The notes under the pieces are model-generated. The model ran no database searches, had not been told where the DNA came from, and worked only from the letters and a program-made list of their open reading frames with translations. Shown one piece after another: positions 14,249 to 17,589 of a DNA stretch of 17,589 nucleotides. Each line of letters opens with the position of its first letter. Within the stretch, counting starts at the first letter, position 1. Location: NCBI GenBank assembly GCA_900765525.1, contig CAAFRY010000071.1, positions 1-17,589 of the forward strand, in the 5' to 3' direction. Source of the DNA: an uncultured Blautia sp. (GTDB lineage: Bacteria > Bacillota > Clostridia > Lachnospirales > Lachnospiraceae). A program made the position numbers and the translations under genes.

Positions 14249-15184
14249 CTATGCCTGTTTTTTATCCTCTGTGACAATCTCCTTCAGAGAGGAAGCCAGG
14301 CCTGCAATGCCCTGGATGTCTGATGGGATGATAATCTTGGTGGCCCTGCCGTCTGCAGCGTCTGAGAAAGCTTCCAGACTTTTCAGTGTCAGCACTGCCT
14401 GGTCTGCTCCTGCTTCTTTGATAAAGCGAAGACCGTCCGCCTTGGCCTGCTGTACCTTCAGAATTGCCTGGGCCTGACCTTCAGCCTCTTTAATCATCTT
14501 TTCTTTCTCAGCCTCGGCTCTCAGGATTGTGGCCTGTTTCTCAGCCTCAGCATCCAGAATTTCAGATTCCTTCTTTCCTTCCGCAACCAGAATAGTGGAT
14601 TTTTTCTCACCTTCTGCCTTCAGAATAGCCTCACGTCTCTCACGCTCTGCCTTCATCTGTTTTTCCATGGCTTCCTGGATAGCAGCCGGAGGAATGATAT
14701 TCTTCAGCTCTACCCTGTTTACTTTAATTCCCCAAGGGTCTGTAGCTACGTCCAGAGAAGCCCTCATTTTTGTATTGATAATCTCCCTGGATGTAAGGGT
14801 AGCGTCCAGCTCCATGTCACCGATAATATTACGGAGAGTTGTTGCTGTCAAATTTTCGATAGCCATAATGGGATTTTCCACGCCGTAGGTAAAAAGCCTG
14901 GGGTCCGTAATCTGGAAAAAGACTACCGTGTCAATCCGCATGGTTACGTTATCTTTTGTAATTACCGGCTGAGGAGCAAAATCCACAACCTGTTCCTTCA
15001 GGTTCACTTTCTTTGCAATCCTGTCAATGAAAGGAACTTTGAAATGAAGTCCTGTACTCCAGGTTTCCTTATACATACCCAGCCGCTCAATAATCATAGC
15101 GTGAGCCTGGGGAACAATGCGGATACAGGACGCTGCAATAAGCAAAATCAGAATAATCAGAATCAATGCAATTATTAAACCCAT
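14249..15184 (-). CDS. SPFH/band 7 (stomatin-like, QmcA-type) membrane protein
   Basis: The 311 residues begin with an N-terminal membrane segment (2-22) and continue with an SPFH domain (about 23-180; QAHAMIIERLGMYKETWSTGLHFKVPFID and TMRIDTVVFFQITDP). A long Ala/Glu/Lys coiled coil follows (about 180-250, with repeated AEGEKKS, AEAEKQA and AEAEKEK blocks), then a C-terminal domain. Family members oligomerise into large cages in membrane microdomains and modulate proteases or membrane fluidity. The gene follows the NfeD gene with a one-base gap and its AGGAGG lies inside the end of that gene, so the pair is co-translated. NfeD-stomatin pairing is a widely conserved arrangement. The exact role is unknown. 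Confidence 0.93.
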   Translation of the reverse strand: MGLIIALILIILILLIAASCIRIVPQAHAMIIERLGMYKETWSTGLHFKVPFIDRIAKKVNLKEQVVDFAPQPVITKDNVTMRIDTVVFFQITDPRLFTYGVENPIMAIENLTATTLRNIIGDMELDATLTSREIINTKMRASLDVATDPWGIKVNRVELKNIIPPAAIQEAMEKQMKAERERREAILKAEGEKKSTILVAEGKKESEILDAEAEKQATILRAEAEKEKMIKEAEGQAQAILKVQQAKADGLRFIKEAGADQAVLTLKSLEAFSDAADGRATKIIIPSDIQGIAGLASSLKEIVTEDKKQA

Positions 15185-15185
15185 A

Positions 15186-15626
15186 TTATTTTACCTCCTC
15201 TACAATAACCTTTACACCTTCTACTGCCAGAACCCTTATTACTTTTCCTTTTTCCACAGGACATCCGTCTGCGGATTTGGCCGTCCATTCCTGACCGTTT
15301 ATGGCTACCTGACCCTCTGCTTTCAAATTGTCAATAGCCTGGATTACAACCCCCGTTTTTCCCGGTATGCTTTCCACATTTGTCTTCTGCCGGTTCTTGT
15401 TCATATACTTAACAGCCCAGGGTCTGGTAAAGAACAGAAGCAGTATGGAAACCACCAGGAACAGCCCTATCTGCAGCCAAAGCGGCCCGCCTGCCAAGGA
15501 CACCAAAAGAGCAATCAACGCTCCCCCTGCAAACCAAATGGTAGTAAGTCCAAGAGTCACAATCTCGATTAACAGAAGAACAGCCAGAAGTACCAGCCAG
15601 ATAATAGATATTGTTCCTGCTGTCAT
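15186..15626 (-). CDS. NfeD family membrane protein (OB-fold)
   Basis: The 146 residues hold hydrophobic segments at about 6-26, 30-47 and 49-66, then a basic linker and a C-terminal soluble domain (about 85-146; GKTGVVIQAIDN, GQVAINGQEWTAKSADG, GKVIRVLAVEGVKVIVEEV), which is the NfeD OB-fold. This is the short NfeD1b-like type without the N-terminal ClpP-like protease of long NfeD. It should partner the downstream SPFH protein in a membrane complex. AAGGAGG lies 12 bases before the ATG. A TATAAT and two palindromes lie just upstream (15655-15716). Confidence 0.88.
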   Translation of the reverse strand: MTAGTISIIWLVLLAVLLLIEIVTLGLTTIWFAGGALIALLVSLAGGPLWLQIGLFLVVSILLLFFTRPWAVKYMNKNRQKTNVESIPGKTGVVIQAIDNLKAEGQVAINGQEWTAKSADGCPVEKGKVIRVLAVEGVKVIVEEVK

Positions 15627-15654
15627 TTTTCCATTTTCCTCCTTTCTGCTCTAC

Positions 15655-15716
15655 ATCAGTAAAGTATCTATACTGATATGTTCCTATATTATACCATGAT
15701 TTCTGCCGAAATCATG
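15655..15716 (-). promoter_or_regulatory. Putative promoter with palindromes upstream of nfeD
   Basis: On the minus strand GGTATAAT (TATAAT at about 15688-15693) is preceded by a perfect 9-bp palindrome, CATGATTTC/GAAATCATG (15695-15716), which fills the -10/-35 spacer. It is followed by an ATCAGTA/TACTGAT inverted repeat (15655-15677) in the expected leader. No good -35 is visible, so activation by a regulator binding the palindrome is possible. The palindrome may equally be part of the adjoining repeat array. Confidence 0.45.
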
Positions 15717-15739
15717 AGCCTCCGGCGGAATTGAGCGCC

Positions 15740-15909
15740 CGGTTTCTGCGGGGCCTCAGAAACCGCTTCATGCGCAGGTATAATGTCTACTTTGTAGACA
15801 TTATACCATGTCCTCCAGACATGGCAGTTGGATGCGCAGCGGCTTTCTGCGGTGAACGCAGAAACCGCCTCATGCGCAGGTATAATGTCTACTTTGTAGA
15901 CATTATACC
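15740..15909. repeat. Array of palindromic repeats (BIME-like)
   Basis: Two imperfect direct units about 102 bp apart each contain a stem with arms TTTCTG/CAGAAA and then an exact 31-bp palindrome. Unit 1 has CGGTTTCTG/CAGAAACCG at 15740-15765 and the palindrome at 15777-15807. Unit 2 has TTTCTGCG/CGCAGAAA at 15844-15864 and the palindrome at 15879-15909. The 31-bp palindrome has arms GGTATAATGTCTAC and GTAGACATTATACC with a TTT loop. Between the units is CCATGTC/GACATGG (15806-15824). The loops differ while the stems hold. Open frames across this region on both strands are by-products of the repeats. It lies between the kinase stop and nfeD. Confidence 0.9.
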
Positions 15910-15941
15910 TTAATTTTCTGAAAATAACAACATAGATTTGG

Positions 15942-17261
15942 TCAGGGTTTATTTTCCATACTCCACAGGGCTGCACCCCATGCGGCCTCCTCTTTACACG
16001 GAGCCAACTCTATTTCTCTCTGAAAAATCTCTCTGCAAATGTGCTGTAAAACCTTATTTTTCCTTATGCCATTGCCAGAGGCTGTCACTTTGTCCGCTTC
16101 CCCTGTCTGGCTGCGGATTTTACCGTACATATTGTAAAGCTCCCGGGCCATACCTTCCAGTACACCACAAATCAAATGCCCTGGAGTGAAATTATCCTGG
16201 CTGATATTTCTGATGCTTCCTCTGACCCCCGGATTTTCTCTGGTTCCCATAAAGCTAGTGTCTACCCGGAACTTTTCCTGGCTGCCTACAGTCTCCCAGG
16301 CCAATTTTTCCATAAGCCCATACTGTTCCTCTTCCTTTCCCGTCAGCGCTGCCCCATAACTGCGGAAAAATTTCTCTAAAATTCCATAGGCCCGGCCGCC
16401 GCAAAGGGAGGCACCCACCAGAATATAACTTCCCTTTACATAAGGCCGGGTTTCGATTCCCGGTATTTCTCTGTACTGAGAGCTCATCATAGAAACCTGT
16501 CCGCCGGTACCCATATTCAGAAGCAGGTTCTTTTCTTCCATACCTACCGCTCCGTAGAAGCTTGCCTGGTTGTCCCCCAAAGCTACTGTCACGGGAATCC
16601 CTCTGTATTTACCCAGAATATCTTCTCCCCGGGCTATCTGAGGCAATATAGAAAGGTCTGCTCCTAGTTTCTCCAGTATTTCCTTTTGAAATTCTCCCTT
16701 TTCCGCCAGAAAAAAGCCCAGACTGGCTCCGCTGCTTACATGAAGAAGAGGCGTTGTCCTGCCCGTAAGCCCCATTCCCACATAATCTCCTATGGTACAC
16801 AGGGAAGCTGCCTGTAAAGGTACCTGGTTCTTTTTTATGTGGAATAAATGGGTAACCAGCCCATAGCCTGAAGCAAGAGACAGCCCGGTTTTCTCCTTCA
16901 GAACCTCCACCAGGCTTTTCCCTTCAAACTCCGGAATATCTCCTCTTTTATCCTGCCAGGTATAAAGGGGGCTGACAGACTTTCCCTCCTTATTCACATA
17001 GAGAATTCCATGCATCTGGCCTGTGAGGCCTATACGCTCTGTATCCGGATAGACGGTCAGAAGTTCATTCAAAGCCTCCTGTATTTTCCCTGTAATCCAC
17101 TCAGGCTCTTGGAGAAATTCCCACTCTCTTTCTGTTTTTATATGGCTTTCATTTAAAATAGTTCTGCTATCCAGAAGTTTCTTACTCCCAGTATCCATAT
17201 CTTTTTCCACAACCGCCATGCTGATGGTAGTAGTACCTATATCTATGCCAATTGCTTTCAT
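15942..17261 (-). CDS. FGGY family carbohydrate kinase, probably sedoheptulokinase
   Basis: The 439 residues have both ASKHA halves. The phosphate-1 loop is AIGIDIGTTTISMAVVE (3-19), the substrate-contact motif TGQMHGILYV (80-89) is followed by SPLYTWQDKR (97-106), and the catalytic Asp230 lies in ALGDNQASFYGAVG. LLNMGTGGQVSMMS (247-260) is phosphate-2, followed by VGASLCGGRAYGILEKFFR, and TASGNGIRKN near the end is the adenosine loop. The GQMHG plus CGGRAY combination fits sedoheptulokinase better than xylulokinase or glycerol kinase, but the sugar is inferred. That enzyme makes sedoheptulose 7-phosphate for the pentose phosphate pathway. It is slightly short for FGGY proteins (450-500). The gene stands alone with its own promoter; GGAGG lies 6-7 bases before the ATG. 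Confidence 0.85.
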   Translation of the reverse strand: MKAIGIDIGTTTISMAVVEKDMDTGSKKLLDSRTILNESHIKTEREWEFLQEPEWITGKIQEALNELLTVYPDTERIGLTGQMHGILYVNKEGKSVSPLYTWQDKRGDIPEFEGKSLVEVLKEKTGLSLASGYGLVTHLFHIKKNQVPLQAASLCTIGDYVGMGLTGRTTPLLHVSSGASLGFFLAEKGEFQKEILEKLGADLSILPQIARGEDILGKYRGIPVTVALGDNQASFYGAVGMEEKNLLLNMGTGGQVSMMSSQYREIPGIETRPYVKGSYILVGASLCGGRAYGILEKFFRSYGAALTGKEEEQYGLMEKLAWETVGSQEKFRVDTSFMGTRENPGVRGSIRNISQDNFTPGHLICGVLEGMARELYNMYGKIRSQTGEADKVTASGNGIRKNKVLQHICREIFQREIELAPCKEEAAWGAALWSMENKP

Positions 17262-17380
17262 AAATATCCTCCGCTTTACGAAAAAATTCTTTGCATCATT
17301 TAAGTGCCTGACCGGACTACAGCTTTGACTTTATCTGACTCTTCGCCCTTGTCCAGAGAGGGTAAAATTTGTCTCTAAAA

Positions 17381-17409
17381 ATTATAGCATAGGTATATAT
17401 AGGTTTAAA
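17381..17409 (-). promoter_or_regulatory. Promoter of the FGGY kinase gene
   Basis: On the minus strand TTTAAA (17404-17409) and a perfect TATAAT (17381-17386) are 17 bases apart. The leader to the ATG would be about 110 bases long, leaving room for regulation. The promoter lies inside the inverted repeat 17351-17488. Confidence 0.6.
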
Positions 17410-17411
17410 CG

Positions 17412-17453
17412 AAAAAAATCCTCCGAATTCCCATCTGGAAATCCGAAGGATTT
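17412..17453 (-). terminator. Terminator of an off-window minus-strand gene
   Basis: Minus-strand arms of 17 bases (17437-17453 and 17416-17432) pair fully if three T-G wobbles are allowed, around an AGAT loop, and are followed by a T-run. It should end a gene lying beyond 17589 and shield the kinase promoter. Confidence 0.8.
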
Positions 17454-17489
17454 AAAAACCATACCCTATATTTTAGTCCTCTCTGGACT

Positions 17490-17589
17490 GGTGTACTGAC
17501 ACGTTCACATTTCAACAAATGACTTGCCTGAATTTCCATCTGCTGCGTTGTCGTCAATCGACGTAGCCACCGCTACGCCTCATTCCTCC
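17490..17589. repeat. Probable dispersed repeat running off the window edge
   Basis: The segment contains ACGTTCACATTTCAACAAAT, then GCTGCGTTGTCGTC and a CGTAGC/GCTACG hairpin (17562-17577). It has no coding content that I can see. It resembles a repetitive intergenic sequence I believe is common in Lachnospiraceae genomes; this is recollection only. The element is cut by the window end. Confidence 0.35.

Larger units (their letters stand above)
17351..17488. repeat. Inverted repeat bracketing the kinase promoter
   Basis: GTCCAGAGAGG (17351-17361) is perfectly complementary to CCTCTCTGGAC (17478-17488), extended inward by AAAAT/ATTTT (17364-17368 and 17470-17474). The enclosed 138 bp hold the kinase promoter and the upstream terminator. 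No target-site duplication is evident at the ends. Confidence 0.6.

Noticed and set aside
15689..15976. Open reading frames on both strands with repeated YNVYKVDIIP or YNVYFVDIIP peptides.
   Set aside because: They simply translate the 31-bp palindromes, lack ribosome binding sites and are best explained as by-products of the repeat array.

Overview
The window looks like chromosome of a low-GC Gram-positive gut anaerobe, most likely Lachnospiraceae (Blautia/Dorea-like). The evidence is strong AGGAGG ribosome binding sites, a DUF6145-type protein next to coaX, greA-lysS adjacency, a LysRS with a C-terminal tRNA-binding domain, an RsgI-like anti-sigma factor, and remnants of a Tn1549-type integrative element. 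All names come from reading the sequence; no database search was run.

1-1900 (plus strand): a small secreted Cys/His-rich protein, an ECF sigma factor and an overlapping RsgI-like membrane anti-sigma factor with a His-rich extracellular part. 1998-2705 (minus strand): a stand-alone nitroreductase with its promoter and terminator.

2750-5940: a scrambled accessory island. It holds a T-box-like leader remnant with no gene, a C-terminal AbiEii-like fragment, the C-terminus of an LPXTG-type wall protein fused end-to-end with the C-terminus of a relaxase, the N-terminus of an Abi_2-like protein, and two copies of a 94-bp repeat carrying the same gene 3' end. Among this debris lies one intact two-gene module with its own promoter: a 59-aa protein and a GNAT-fold protein joined by TAATG. 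It looks like a toxin-antitoxin or defence cassette.

5973-14160 (minus strand): conserved housekeeping genes. In transcription order these are patatin-like phospholipase, argF and birA (one probable operon), a 44-bp structured tandem repeat, DUF6145, coaX and dusB (second operon), then greA and lysS. 14186-15700 is an NfeD-SPFH membrane microdomain operon with its own terminator and promoter. 15695-15909 is a dense array of palindromes with two copies of a perfect 31-bp hairpin. 15942-17410 is an FGGY sugar kinase, probably sedoheptulokinase, with a clear promoter. The window ends in a terminator for an off-window gene and a probable dispersed repeat.

The best second-look items are the palindrome array, the covarying 44-bp repeats, the His-rich sigma/anti-sigma circuit and the GNAT two-gene module inside the decayed mobile element.
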